64,000 nt of DNA from NCBI GenBank assembly GCA_965203855.1, contig CBDBDN010000005.1:1054001-1118000 (forward strand), written 5' to 3'. Under the pieces are notes generated by a model. The model was not told where the DNA came from. It searched no databases and saw only the letters and a list, made by a program, of their open reading frames with translations. Source of the DNA: Bin87 sp965203855 (GTDB taxonomy: Bacteria > Chloroflexota > Dehalococcoidia > Lucifugimonadales > UBA3495). This document shows, piece by piece, positions 16,651 through 24,783 of this stretch (position 1 is its first letter; every line of letters starts with the position of its first letter). Made by a program: the position numbers and the translations under genes.

Positions 16651-18180
16651 TCAGGCGGCGATTCCAATGCCCCCACTTGCGTCTCCGACTACGTGGCGCA
16701 GATCGCCAATCTTGCCATTGAGAATTTCAACTTGGTTGCTCAATGACTCGCGTACTTGCTGGGCATTCTTTCGGATGCTGCTACTGTGGTCCTGGATAAT
16801 GCGAGCAGCGTTGTCAATGCTATCCAAATTTTTGCTCTGCTGTTCAATCACCAGGATAGCTGCCTCAATTGCCTCAAAATCGGCACCTACTTCGTCGCTG
16901 TGCGTTTTGGCACGTACGCATAGAGCGGTTGCTACCGACAGTCCAGCGTCAAAAACGACATCAGTTGCAGGGTCGTCTTTATCCCAGATAACCAAAATGT
17001 CGTTCCCGTAGCGAAGGAAGGGTTCCCAGCCTTCCGGTGCGGTGCTTTTGGACATTACAAAGAGACCAACTTGGGCATCCCGGTTTTTTCGTGCAATGTC
17101 CAGCTCCTGGCGCGCTTTGTCCAAAGTATAAGACTTGTCATCTTTGGCTTCAGCGACGATACGAATTCCTGCGGCAATGTGTTCGGGTCCCATTTCAACC
17201 ACCACATCGCCAACCCGACTGCGGCTGATGTTTCCCGCAACATTGCCAGTATGACTAGCCACATTGCCGGCTTTCAAGCAGCGTTCATTGATGAAATCGA
17301 ACACCGCATCCTCGAACTCCAAGCCATGCCTAGTAGAGCGGCGGGACTCGTCCCGTCGGGCAGTCATTTCCGCCAGTTTCTCTCTGACCTCGGCTTGGAA
17401 ATCACGATTCTCTTTGCTTTGGTCGCTGAATATTTTCATAAGATCCTGGCGCATTCGGGTCAGTGCCGACCCTTCCTCGTCAAGCGAAAATTCCCTTTTG
17501 ATTTGCTGTTGCGCTCCTTCGACTTGGCTCATCAAGCGCGACAATGCCGAATCCTCTCGGTTAAGGGAAAACTCCCCGACGATGTCATTGTTGCTTTTCG
17601 TAACCTCCTTGACTAATCGGCTCAAAGCACTATCCCCATTGTCCAGCGAAAATTCGTTGAGTATCCGTTCCCGCTGGTCAGACAGTGTTTGTTCCGTGGC
17701 TTTGGTCAGCAAATTGATTATGCCACTGTTGGCATCGGGGTTGAGGGTCTGCATCAGCAGGCTGTCCTTGCCGACGTGATCTGTAAGCGTCTTGGATAGC
17801 TCGGAGCCGTTGCTGCCGATTTGCCTCCGGATGAGTTGCTCCAGCTCTCCGTCCTTGCTAATCAGGCGCTGTACCCGCTGGTCAAATCGTCCGCTTTCCG
17901 GGTAGAAGTAGTCTTTCAGCGTACTGCTGATTTTCTGCGCCATTTTGTCCTGATGTACGGAGAGCTCCTGCGCCATTTTTTGCATCAGCTGGTTGCCTTC
18001 GGCCCGAACCAATTCTGCATCAATGCGGCCTTGGGCCTGCCGCAGTGCCAACACCCCGATTCGCATGGCGTTGATTGCAAAATCATGGCGCTCTGCCCCC
18101 TCCGGATAGCTCTGCAATTCAGAGCAAAGTTCCCGGTCGGTAATGGTGAGTTCAATAGTGATTGCGGTTTCGTTAGTCAT
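16651..18180 (-). CDS. Coiled-coil protein with a PD-(D/E)xK nuclease-like domain
   Basis: I start at ATG 18180 (MTNETA), 2 bases after GAGAGG; the in-frame ATG four codons upstream has no such site. The 509-residue protein has an N-terminal helical region, three imperfect repeats of (E)FSL-x(4)-SAL(S/T)R(L/M) at about residues 176, 203 and 229, a charged coiled coil to about 285, then a nuclease-like core: FEDAVFDFI, SRVGDVVVEMG and RIVAEAKDDKSY. The E...GDVVV...E-A-K set is the PD-(D/E)xK pattern, here close to DUF2130-like proteins. The C-terminal third is again helical. DNA cleavage is inferred; no partner gene identifies a defence system. Confidence 0.68.
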   Translation of the reverse strand: MTNETAITIELTITDRELCSELQSYPEGAERHDFAINAMRIGVLALRQAQGRIDAELVRAEGNQLMQKMAQELSVHQDKMAQKISSTLKDYFYPESGRFDQRVQRLISKDGELEQLIRRQIGSNGSELSKTLTDHVGKDSLLMQTLNPDANSGIINLLTKATEQTLSDQRERILNEFSLDNGDSALSRLVKEVTKSNNDIVGEFSLNREDSALSRLMSQVEGAQQQIKREFSLDEEGSALTRMRQDLMKIFSDQSKENRDFQAEVREKLAEMTARRDESRRSTRHGLEFEDAVFDFINERCLKAGNVASHTGNVAGNISRSRVGDVVVEMGPEHIAAGIRIVAEAKDDKSYTLDKARQELDIARKNRDAQVGLFVMSKSTAPEGWEPFLRYGNDILVIWDKDDPATDVVFDAGLSVATALCVRAKTHSDEVGADFEAIEAAILVIEQQSKNLDSIDNAARIIQDHSSSIRKNAQQVRESLSNQVEILNGKIGDLRHVVGDASGGIGIAA

Positions 18181-18262
18181 AACCTCTCGCATTTACGGCC
18201 AATTTTGTTTGGTATAGCCTTGCGGTTGCATTGTATCATACACATCCGGGAGGCGGGCAACC

Positions 18263-18445
18263 TTACTCGTCTCGCCCAGCGCAGTAGCAGGATGCCAGCG
18301 GCAGACAGTGGGTCCGCTCAATACAAACCGGGCTGCACCCCTGCGTTTTGATGTGCCAAACCAGTAGCTCAACGATGGCGTAGCGCATTGCCAGCACCAG
18401 GGGCAATATCAGGTGTATGCCGGCGATGGGATTGACGATGTTCAT
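18263..18445 (-). CDS. Small membrane protein coupled to the coiled-coil membrane protein
   Basis: The 60-residue protein has one hydrophobic stretch (IAGIHLILPLVLAMRYAIVELLVW) followed by a Cys-rich tail with four Cys. Its ATG overlaps the stop of the upstream gene by four bases, so translation is coupled. No family is recognised, but the overlap supports it being real. Confidence 0.5.
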   Translation of the reverse strand: MNIVNPIAGIHLILPLVLAMRYAIVELLVWHIKTQGCSPVCIERTHCLPLASCYCAGRDE

Positions 18446-18846
18446 TGAGCCGTTGCCGGCATATTGACGCCGGCAGTGGATGGCACGGCTTCCGTTGGGG
18501 CTGCGGTTTGCGGTTCGGATACCGGCTTGATAAACACTACGCCGTCCTCGGTATGGGTGTGGTTGGCGATGGCGTCCAGGAAGGTGTCAATCCTGGTTTC
18601 CATCTGTACCAGCGACTGCTGGATTTCGGCGATGCGGGCGTCCTGGGCCTGGATTTTCTCGGTCAGCCGGCGTTCCGTATCAGCCAAATCTTGCCGCACG
18701 TCGGTGATTTCGCCGCGCACGTCGTTGATTTCGTTGATAACCCAGCCGATGCCGGCGCTGCCTAGCGTTAGCATCGCCAGGATGACTATAATGGCACCGC
18801 TGTTCCGGTTCAAGAATTCCAGCATGATGCCCACAATAATACCCAT
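18442..18846 (-). CDS. Membrane-anchored coiled-coil protein, unknown function
   Basis: The 134-residue protein begins with a single membrane span (about residues 17-36, NSGAIIVILAMLTLGSAGIGWVI) and then a coiled coil running to about 95 (VRGEITDVRQDLADTERRLTEKIQAQDARI). The tail is Thr/Pro/Ala-rich and extended. It resembles DUF1640-like membrane coiled-coil proteins in architecture only. It forms an operon with the 60-residue membrane protein. Confidence 0.65.
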   Translation of the reverse strand: MGIIVGIMLEFLNRNSGAIIVILAMLTLGSAGIGWVINEINDVRGEITDVRQDLADTERRLTEKIQAQDARIAEIQQSLVQMETRIDTFLDAIANHTHTEDGVVFIKPVSEPQTAAPTEAVPSTAGVNMPATAQ

Positions 18847-18961
18847 AGGGCCGGGTACGGTTAGCTATATTGTACCACCCGGAAGGATTGGCGGGTAACC
18901 GGGTTTGGCATTGCCGCTGCATCCATGTTGGCAGCCAACCGGCAATGCGGCAGCGGCGCGG

Positions 18962-20206
18962 CTACACTCCCGCCTTATCCAGCCCGTTCTTGTAGGCTTC
19001 GCCGCCTTTCATTATCAGCGACAGTTTGCTACGGTCGCGCAGAATGGAGATGTTGTCCAGCGGGTTGCCGTCCACTACCAGGATGTCGGCCTGCTTGCCG
19101 GGGGCGATGGCGCCGGTTTGCTTGCCAATGCCGCAGCACTCCGCCGCATAGCCGGTAGCCGCTTGGATCGCCAGCATCGTGGACATTCCTTTTTGCACCA
19201 TCAGCTCCAGTTCGCGGGCGTTGTCGCCGTGTACAAAACCGCCGGCGTCGGTGCCGGCCACGATGCGGACGCCCTCTTTGATGGCCAGTTCCACGCTTTC
19301 AATGTGAATGTCCATCAGGGCTTGGGCGCGCGCTTTGATGTGGGGCGCGCTGACCGTGCTGTGAAAGTCATACACCTCAAAAGTAGGCGTGAAAAAAGTG
19401 CCCCGGTCGGCCATCATTTTGAGCATATCGGGGTCGGTGGCCAGATAGCAGCCGTGCTCAATGGAGCCGGCGCCGGCCTTGATGGCCGCCGGCAGCCCGG
19501 TTCCGCCCACCGCGTGGCACAGCGTACTGCAACCGAGCGCGGCGGCTTCGTTGACCAAGGCGGTGGCTTCGTCCAGCGCATACGCCTGATCCAAGGGGCC
19601 GTTGCCGGGGCGGCCGGAGGCGCCGCCGGTAGTGGCAAACTTGATCTGGTCGGCGCCGCAGCGCACCAGCTCCCGCACTTTGGCGCGCACGCCTTCTACG
19701 CCGTCGGCCACGCCGGAGGGGGACAGCGGGTCATGTCCCAAGATGGCTTTGCGGTGGCCGCTGCCGCTCACTTTGTCCTCAATGCCGCCGGTGGGGGACA
19801 TAATGTTGACGGAAACAATCAGACGCGGGCCTTTGATAATGCCCTGCTCCACCGCCATTTTGAACCCGGCGTCCAGCCCGCCGGCGTCGCGCACGGTGGT
19901 ATAGCCGGCGGCCAGGGTATCCTCGATGACTTGCGCCGTCTTGATGTTGGCGAGGGACAGCGGTTCGTCCATTCCCCAGCGTCCGGTCAGGCCATAGCCG
20001 CCGGAGGCCAGGTGGTCGTGGACGTCGATAAGGCCGGGCATAATGGTTTGGCCGGCGGCGTCATAGACGGTCGCATCGTCCGGGATGGTTACGGCGGCCT
20101 GAGGGCCGGCCTCCAGGATGCGGTCGCCGTCAATCAGCACGGCGGCGTTGGCAACCGCCGGGCTGCCGGTGCCATCAATCAAATTGCCGCCCACAATAGC
20201 CAGCAT
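18962..20206 (-). CDS. Metal-dependent amidohydrolase (imidazolonepropionase/prolidase-like)
   Basis: I start at ATG 20206 (MLAIVGGNLIDGTG) because GAGGTG lies 4 bases upstream; the first Met of the longer ORF has no site. The 414-residue protein is a classical amidohydrolase: an N-terminal beta-sandwich strand, the metal motif PGLIDVHDH, IKFATTGG with the Lys-like position, TLCHAVGG and SIEHG (His ligands), and GTDAGG (Asp). The C-terminal GAIAPGKQADILVVDGNPLDNI closes the sandwich. Such proteins hydrolyse dipeptides, carbamates or other cyclic amides. The substrate is unknown and the gene stands alone. Confidence 0.9.
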   Translation of the reverse strand: MLAIVGGNLIDGTGSPAVANAAVLIDGDRILEAGPQAAVTIPDDATVYDAAGQTIMPGLIDVHDHLASGGYGLTGRWGMDEPLSLANIKTAQVIEDTLAAGYTTVRDAGGLDAGFKMAVEQGIIKGPRLIVSVNIMSPTGGIEDKVSGSGHRKAILGHDPLSPSGVADGVEGVRAKVRELVRCGADQIKFATTGGASGRPGNGPLDQAYALDEATALVNEAAALGCSTLCHAVGGTGLPAAIKAGAGSIEHGCYLATDPDMLKMMADRGTFFTPTFEVYDFHSTVSAPHIKARAQALMDIHIESVELAIKEGVRIVAGTDAGGFVHGDNARELELMVQKGMSTMLAIQAATGYAAECCGIGKQTGAIAPGKQADILVVDGNPLDNISILRDRSKLSLIMKGGEAYKNGLDKAGV

Positions 20207-20489
20207 AATACACCTCAAATTCGTATATTCGTTGGGTTGGTCAGTTCGATTAGTTCGGTCAGCATTTTGAGCGACGCAAGGCCGGCCGCCAACTAGCGCC
20301 GGCCGCCGGATGCGATGCTAAATCGCTCCCGCGTCTCTGTCAAGGATGTAATGTCGCCGGCGTTTTTTACATAAACTGCCAACAGCGAAAATGCTTTTCT
20401 GCTGCGGTACGCCCGCCTGCCGGAAGCGCAGCAGTATGCAGCGACTGCTATGCGGTATATGCGGCGTGGTTTCCGCCGGACTGCCATAA

Positions 20490-20666
20490 GATCTGCAAGG
20501 GCGGCCCGGCGAACCGGACGAGGGTTGGCATTCGTGGCTGCGGAGCAAGCTGAACCGGCTGGCGCGGGATACGAAAGGCTACACCAAGAGCGCGGGTATG
20601 CTAGTGTATTCGCTGGCCCTGCTGTTGGCGGACTGGCCCGCAAAACCCAATACCAGTTTATGTTGA
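20490..20666 (+). pseudogene. Possible IS1-type transposase C-terminal remnant
   Basis: The frame ending in TGA at 20664-20666 encodes SWLRSKLNRLARDTKGYTKS followed by AGMLVYSLALLLADW. This looks like the end of IS1-family transposases (L-x-R-LxR-x(2)-KSFSKSxEML... followed by a hydrophobic helix). No start, no DDE catalytic residues and no inverted repeats are visible. A decayed copy is plausible, a chance match is possible. The rest of 20207-20793 shows nothing. Confidence 0.28.
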
Positions 20667-20793
20667 GAATACCGTGGCCGCGGTCGCATTTGACGCCCGG
20701 TTGCCCGGCGTGTTACGCTGATTAGCCGGAAATGTAACGGCGGGGAGACGGCAACGTTTTCCCGCAACGCAATCGCCGTCAGGAGCATTCACT

Positions 20794-21174
20794 ATGAACG
20801 TTACCCCTCTGGCCATCGAAAAGCTCAAGGAAGTTATGGAGGGCGAGGATGAAAGCGGTTCCGCCCTGCGCGTGGTGGCAATGCCCGCCGGCCCCGGCCT
20901 GCAATATATGCTGACCATGGAAAAAGAGCATCAGGTTGACGATACCGTGCTCCGTATGGAAGGCGTGGAATTCCTGATGGATTCCGACAGCGCGCCGTTC
21001 CTCGAGGAAGCCACCATTGACTATGTGGAGGAGTTCGGCGGCCGGGTCGGATTCGTCATCGAGAACCCGATGTACGCCGGCGGCGGCGGGTGTGGCAGTG
21101 GCGGGTGCGGCTGCGGTGGCGGCGGCTGTGGCTGCGGCGGCGGCGGGTGTGGCGGCGGCTGCGGCGGCCACTAG
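20794..21174 (+). CDS. HesB/IscA-like protein with a Gly/Cys-rich tail
   Basis: The 126-residue protein is an A-type Fe-S carrier by fold: MNVTPLAIEKLKEVMEGED, the YMLTMEKEHQVDDTVLRMEGVEFLMDSDSAPFLEEATIDYVEEFG block and the GFVIENPMYAG end. Unlike classical IscA/ErpA, the first conserved Cys (the GCSG position) is replaced: the sequence there is MPAGPGLQ. The C-terminal CGCG pair is replaced by a tail of about 30 residues made of Gly with seven Cys and a final His (GGGGCGSGGCGCGGGGCGCG...). Metal or cluster handling by this tail is inferred. The neighbours give no clue. Confidence 0.75.
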   Translation: MNVTPLAIEKLKEVMEGEDESGSALRVVAMPAGPGLQYMLTMEKEHQVDDTVLRMEGVEFLMDSDSAPFLEEATIDYVEEFGGRVGFVIENPMYAGGGGCGSGGCGCGGGGCGCGGGGCGGGCGGH

Positions 21175-21369
21175 GATACCGCCGGCTGCCGGCAATCTCC
21201 CTCCGAAATCAGGCCGATCCGCAAACGCCGGGCCGGCCCGATTTATGGCACCTTACCGAATACTGGCTGCGGCCGCCGCTGGATACGGCGGCGACCGCAA
21301 TCCCCAATCATCCATACTGCCGTCATTCCGGCGCAAGCCGGAATCCAGGCCATAACCGGGTATGAGCGT

Positions 21370-22191
21370 ATGAAATTCTGGCAGCGAATGTCGGAGCAGC
21401 GGATGCTGAATATGCTGCGCCACGATGTAGTGCGCTGGAACGAACAGCGCGCCACCAAAGGGCTGGCCGGCCTGTCGTTCCGGCAATCCCAGCTCCAGGG
21501 CCAGGATCTTACCTGGAGCAATCTGGACAACCTGGATTTCAGCGGCTCCGATTTCAGCGGCGCCGACCTGCGCGGCGCCGACCTGCGTATGACCAACCTG
21601 ACCAGCGCCAATTTTCAAAACGCCGACCTGCGCGGCGCCAACCTGCAAGGCGCAATCATTCGGGGCACCAATATGGCCCGCGCCCAGCTCCAGTGCGCCA
21701 ACCTCACTATGGCCGACCTGAACCAGATTAATCTGCGCGACGCCAACCTGGGCCAGGCCGTGCTGCGCGGAACTTACTGCCGGTTCTCCGACTTTTCTCA
21801 GGCCGACCTGTCCTGGGCCGATATTCAGCACGCCAACCTTACCAACTCCACTTTCTATAAATCGGTGCTCGCCGAAGCCAACCTGTCCGGCTCCGACCTG
21901 GCTAACGCCAATTTCAACCAGGCCGAGCTGGACAACACCGATTTTAACGAAGCCCGGGTGCGGGATACCGTCTTTGCCGGGCTGAACCTGTGCGGCGCGC
22001 GCAACCTGGCTGCCGTGCTGCACGAGCCGGACTCTATTTTGAGCGTCGGCACCGACACGCTGCTGGCTACTTTGCGAAGCAACGGCGGCCAGTTCTCTCC
22101 GGAGCAGCAGGATTTCTTTGCCAAAGGCGGCGTAGCCCCGGAGCTGCTGCTCACCGTCCGCCAAACCGCCGCCGCCATCGGCCAAGGCTAA
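21370..22191 (+). CDS. Pentapeptide-repeat protein
   Basis: The 273-residue protein begins at ATG 21370, without a clear ribosome-binding site. A roughly 40-residue head precedes about 30 pentapeptide repeats of A(D/N)LXX form (e.g. FSGADLRGADLRMTNLTSANFQNADLRGANLQG) from about residue 50 to 215, which should fold into a right-handed quadrilateral beta helix. The final 55 residues are not repetitive. Members include gyrase-protecting DNA mimics and many uncharacterised proteins. No signal peptide is seen, so it is probably cytoplasmic. Confidence 0.88.
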   Translation: MKFWQRMSEQRMLNMLRHDVVRWNEQRATKGLAGLSFRQSQLQGQDLTWSNLDNLDFSGSDFSGADLRGADLRMTNLTSANFQNADLRGANLQGAIIRGTNMARAQLQCANLTMADLNQINLRDANLGQAVLRGTYCRFSDFSQADLSWADIQHANLTNSTFYKSVLAEANLSGSDLANANFNQAELDNTDFNEARVRDTVFAGLNLCGARNLAAVLHEPDSILSVGTDTLLATLRSNGGQFSPEQQDFFAKGGVAPELLLTVRQTAAAIGQG

Positions 22192-22204
22192 CCGCCTGAT
22201 GCGA

Positions 22205-22347
22205 TGCCCGTCATTCCGGCCTCTAGCCGTCCAATCAGTCCCCCCAGCCGTCATTCCGGCCTCTAGCCGTCCAATCAGTCCCCCAACCGTCATTCCTACC
22301 TCCCCAACCGTCATTCCTACCTACCCAACCGTCATTCCCCCTCCTAA
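22205..22347 (+). repeat. Tandem CCGTCATTCC units
   Basis: Two copies of a 47-base segment (GTCATTCCGGCCTCTAGCCG...) and three shorter ACCGTCATTCCTACCTCCCC-like units fill the gap after the pentapeptide gene. The dispersed repeat family is here in the reverse orientation to that of 0-20 kb. Confidence 0.85.
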
Positions 22348-22443
22348 CCGTCATTCCGGCGAAAGCCGTAATCTATGGTTGTTGGTTTTATTATCGTAGT
22401 GGATGGTTACGACGCTGGATTCCGGTTTTCACCGGAATGACGG
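22348..22443 (+). mobile_element. MITE-like element, copy 1 (96 bp, inverted ends)
   Basis: It begins CCGTCATTCCGGCGAAAGCC and ends GGTTTTCACCGGAATGACGG, giving inverted ends of about 25 bases with imperfect pairing. The interior holds AATCTATGGTTG, TATCGTAGTG and GATTCC blocks, which recur in the same order in copy 2 at 58433-58528. Two copies of identical length with the same ends but diverged interiors suggest a non-autonomous mobile unit. Confidence 0.55.
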
Positions 22444-22526
22444 TTGGGGGTCCGGAATGACGGTTGGACAGCCGGGATGACGGTTGTTTCCGATTGCCGG
22501 CGCCATGCCGGACAGGAGTGTACATT

Positions 22527-24278
22527 ATGCCCGCTACGCCTCACGGTATCGGATTTTCCGCCCATCGCCCGGTAGTGATGGGACGCAACGGGATGGTTTG
22601 CGCCGGGCATCCTCTGGCAGCCCAGGCCGGAATAACGATTCTGCAAAAGGGAGGCAACGCCATTGACGCCGCCATCGCTACGGCGGCGGCCCTGGGCGTC
22701 GTGGAGCCGCTGATGTCCGGCCTCGGCGGCGACGGGTTCATTATGGCGTACCTGGCCGGCGACGACCGACTGCGCGTCTGCAACGGCACCGGCGCGGCGC
22801 CCTACGCCGCCACGCCGGAATGCTACCGCGACGGCATCCCGATGAAAGGCATTATGAGCGTGTCCGTCCCCGGCCTGCTCAACGCCTGGCTGGATGTCCA
22901 CGAAGCCCATGGCCGGCTGCCCCTATCCGATGTGCTGGCGCCGGCCATCGCTCTGGCCGATGACGGCTTTCCGGTAACGCATTATCTGTCGGCGGCCATC
23001 GCCGGCGATGCGCTGCTGTGCGAATTCCCGACCAGCCGGGCCGTGTTCACCCGCGGCGGTTCCGGTGCGCCCTTGCAGCCGGGCGACATCCTGCGCCAGT
23101 CCGACTTGGCCCGCACTCTGTCGGCCATCGCCGAGCAGGGGCGGGACGCCTTTTATCGCGGCCCCATCGGCGAGGCCATCGTCCGTTTCAGCGAAAGCCA
23201 GGACGGCCTGCTGACGATGGCCGATCTGAACGACTGCCGGGCGCGCTGGCAGGAACCGATCGCTGCCGAATACCGGGGGCATATCGTCTATGAAGCCCCG
23301 CCCAATTCCAGCGGCCATATTCTGCTGCAAGAACTGAACATCATCCGCGACTACGACCTGGCGGCAACGGGGTTCGGTTCGCCGGATTCCATACATCTGA
23401 TGGTGGAGGCCAAGAGGCTGGCCTTTGCCGACCGCGAAGCCTATGTCGCTGACCCCGACTATGTAAATGTTCCGCTGGAGGGGATGCTGTCGGCGGAATA
23501 CGCCCGCAGTCGGGCCGCCGGCATTGACCGGGAACAGGCCGCCCAAGCCGTAGCAGCCGGCGATCCCTGGGCCTACCAGCCCGCCGGCGCCGGCCGCGCC
23601 ATCATAGCCGCCGCTGCGCCGCGCCGCGGCCCCCGCCACGAACAGGAGGATACTACCTGTTTCGTAGTCGCCGACCGGGAGGGGAACGCCGTCTGCCAGC
23701 TGCAAAGCATCCAAAGCGGCTGGGGCTCGTCGCTTATCGCCGGCGATACCGGCGTGCTGCTCAACAACCGGATGACCTACTGGCATCTTGCCCCCGACCA
23801 TGTGGATTATCTGCAACCCGGCAAGCGGGTGCGTCATACGATGAACCCGGTAATGGTGTTCCGGCAGGACGCCGCAGCGTCATCGGACAACGGCAGCGCC
23901 GCCCCGCGTCGCCGGCTGCTGTACGCCCTGGGCACGCCCGGCGCAGACTGCCAGGTGCAGAGCAATATGCAGGTGCTGGTCAACCTCATTGACTACGATA
24001 TGACTTTGCAGGAAGCGGTAGAGGCGCCCCGCTGGAAGCATATTCAGGACGGCACCGAGTCCACCGTGCCGCACACCGCCGAAAATCGCCTGCTGATGGA
24101 AGGGCGTTTCAGCGATGCCGCAATGCGCCGCCTGCGCGCAATGGGCCACCCGGTGCATCCGCTGTCCGAATGGGATGGAGTAACCGGCCGGGAGATGGCG
24201 CTGTACATCAACCCGGACACCGGAGCCATCCACGGCGCCGCCGACCCCCGCTATGACGGGTATGCGGTAGGGTACTGA
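22527..24278 (+). CDS. ggt: Gamma-glutamyltransferase family protein
   Basis: The start is ATG 22527, six bases after ACAGGAGTG. The 583-residue protein shows the Ntn-hydrolase GGT pattern: MVCAGHPLAAQAG, GGNAIDAAIATAAAL, GLGGDGF, then the processing site QEDTTCFVVADREGNAVCQLQSI, where the Thr after Asp would become the new N-terminal nucleophile. The late PGADCQVQSNMQVLVNLIDY block is also typical. It has no evident signal peptide. It probably transfers or hydrolyses gamma-glutamyl groups, or acts as a related acylase (cephalosporin acylase type). Confidence 0.9.
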   Translation: MPATPHGIGFSAHRPVVMGRNGMVCAGHPLAAQAGITILQKGGNAIDAAIATAAALGVVEPLMSGLGGDGFIMAYLAGDDRLRVCNGTGAAPYAATPECYRDGIPMKGIMSVSVPGLLNAWLDVHEAHGRLPLSDVLAPAIALADDGFPVTHYLSAAIAGDALLCEFPTSRAVFTRGGSGAPLQPGDILRQSDLARTLSAIAEQGRDAFYRGPIGEAIVRFSESQDGLLTMADLNDCRARWQEPIAAEYRGHIVYEAPPNSSGHILLQELNIIRDYDLAATGFGSPDSIHLMVEAKRLAFADREAYVADPDYVNVPLEGMLSAEYARSRAAGIDREQAAQAVAAGDPWAYQPAGAGRAIIAAAAPRRGPRHEQEDTTCFVVADREGNAVCQLQSIQSGWGSSLIAGDTGVLLNNRMTYWHLAPDHVDYLQPGKRVRHTMNPVMVFRQDAAASSDNGSAAPRRRLLYALGTPGADCQVQSNMQVLVNLIDYDMTLQEAVEAPRWKHIQDGTESTVPHTAENRLLMEGRFSDAAMRRLRAMGHPVHPLSEWDGVTGREMALYINPDTGAIHGAADPRYDGYAVGY

Positions 24279-24310
24279 CGAATTCGCGCGCCGCTCCCTG
24301 TAGTACGGGG

Positions 24311-24340
24311 TTGACATTGCGTATCCCCCTGCTTTACACT
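24311..24340 (+). promoter_or_regulatory. Promoter of small RNA 1
   Basis: TTGACA (24311-24316), an 18-base spacer and TACACT (24335-24340). The first base of the conserved stem (24347) is 7 bases downstream, a normal initiation distance. Confidence 0.65.
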
Positions 24341-24346
24341 AGGGTT

Positions 24347-24410
24347 GCGGTTGGGAGGGCTGCCCACAGCGGTCCGTTGAGACATGGCTCTCACCCGGCT
24401 GCCTTTTTTA
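24347..24410 (+). ncRNA. Structured small RNA 1 of a tandem pair
   Basis: About 64 nt, no ORF. A closing stem GCGGTTGGG (24347-24355) with CCCGGCTGC (24394-24402) ends in a T6 tract (24404-24409) as in an intrinsic terminator. Inside, GCTG/CAGC (24359-24362 / 24367-24370) and TGAGA/TCTCA (24378-24382 / 24389-24393; loop CATGGC) form two hairpins. The second RNA 158 bases downstream has the same layout with compensatory base changes. I cannot match it to a named family. Confidence 0.7.
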
Positions 24411-24469
24411 TAGGATACTGATTGCCGCACCGTCAAAGGGTTGGCACGGAACCGGTCAACGCCAAAATG

Positions 24470-24498
24470 TTGACAACCGGCCGGTTGACTGCTACATT
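24470..24498 (+). promoter_or_regulatory. Promoter of small RNA 2
   Basis: TTGACA (24470-24475), a 17-base spacer and TACATT (24493-24498), with the conserved stem starting 7 bases downstream at 24505. Confidence 0.65.
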
Positions 24499-24504
24499 AC
24501 AAAA

Positions 24505-24571
24505 ACGGTTGGGAGGGCCGGCCTGTATTCCGGTTCGCCAAGACTTGGTTCTTGCCCGGCCGTCTTTTTTA
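24505..24571 (+). ncRNA. Structured small RNA 2 of a tandem pair
   Basis: About 66 nt. Closing stem ACGGTTGGG (24505-24513) with CCCGGCCGT (24555-24563), followed by T6 (24565-24570). Inner hairpins GGCCGG/CCGGTT (24516-24521 / 24530-24535) and CAAGA/TCTTG (24539-24543 / 24550-24554; loop CTTGGT). The third hairpin abuts the closing stem exactly as in RNA 1. The remaining 24279-24783 shows no ORF. Confidence 0.7.
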
Positions 24572-24783
24572 TTATGCACCTGCATTTAATATGCCGACTT
24601 GGCATCGTATGCGATGTGGCGGAAATTTGAATCAGGGGACAACGAGTTTTTCAACGTAATAGCGGATTTCTTTGACCGGGACGGCGGTGTAGTTCACGGC
24701 CGGCATCACTACCGTAATCCGCACGATAGCCCATGCGATTGTCCAGGCTGTCTTTCACGCCATAGCTGAATCCGGCGCTATTT

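Noticed and set aside
18905..20296. 463-residue open frame on the plus strand
   Set aside because: It is antisense to the amidohydrolase and shows no domain; high GC keeps shadow frames open.
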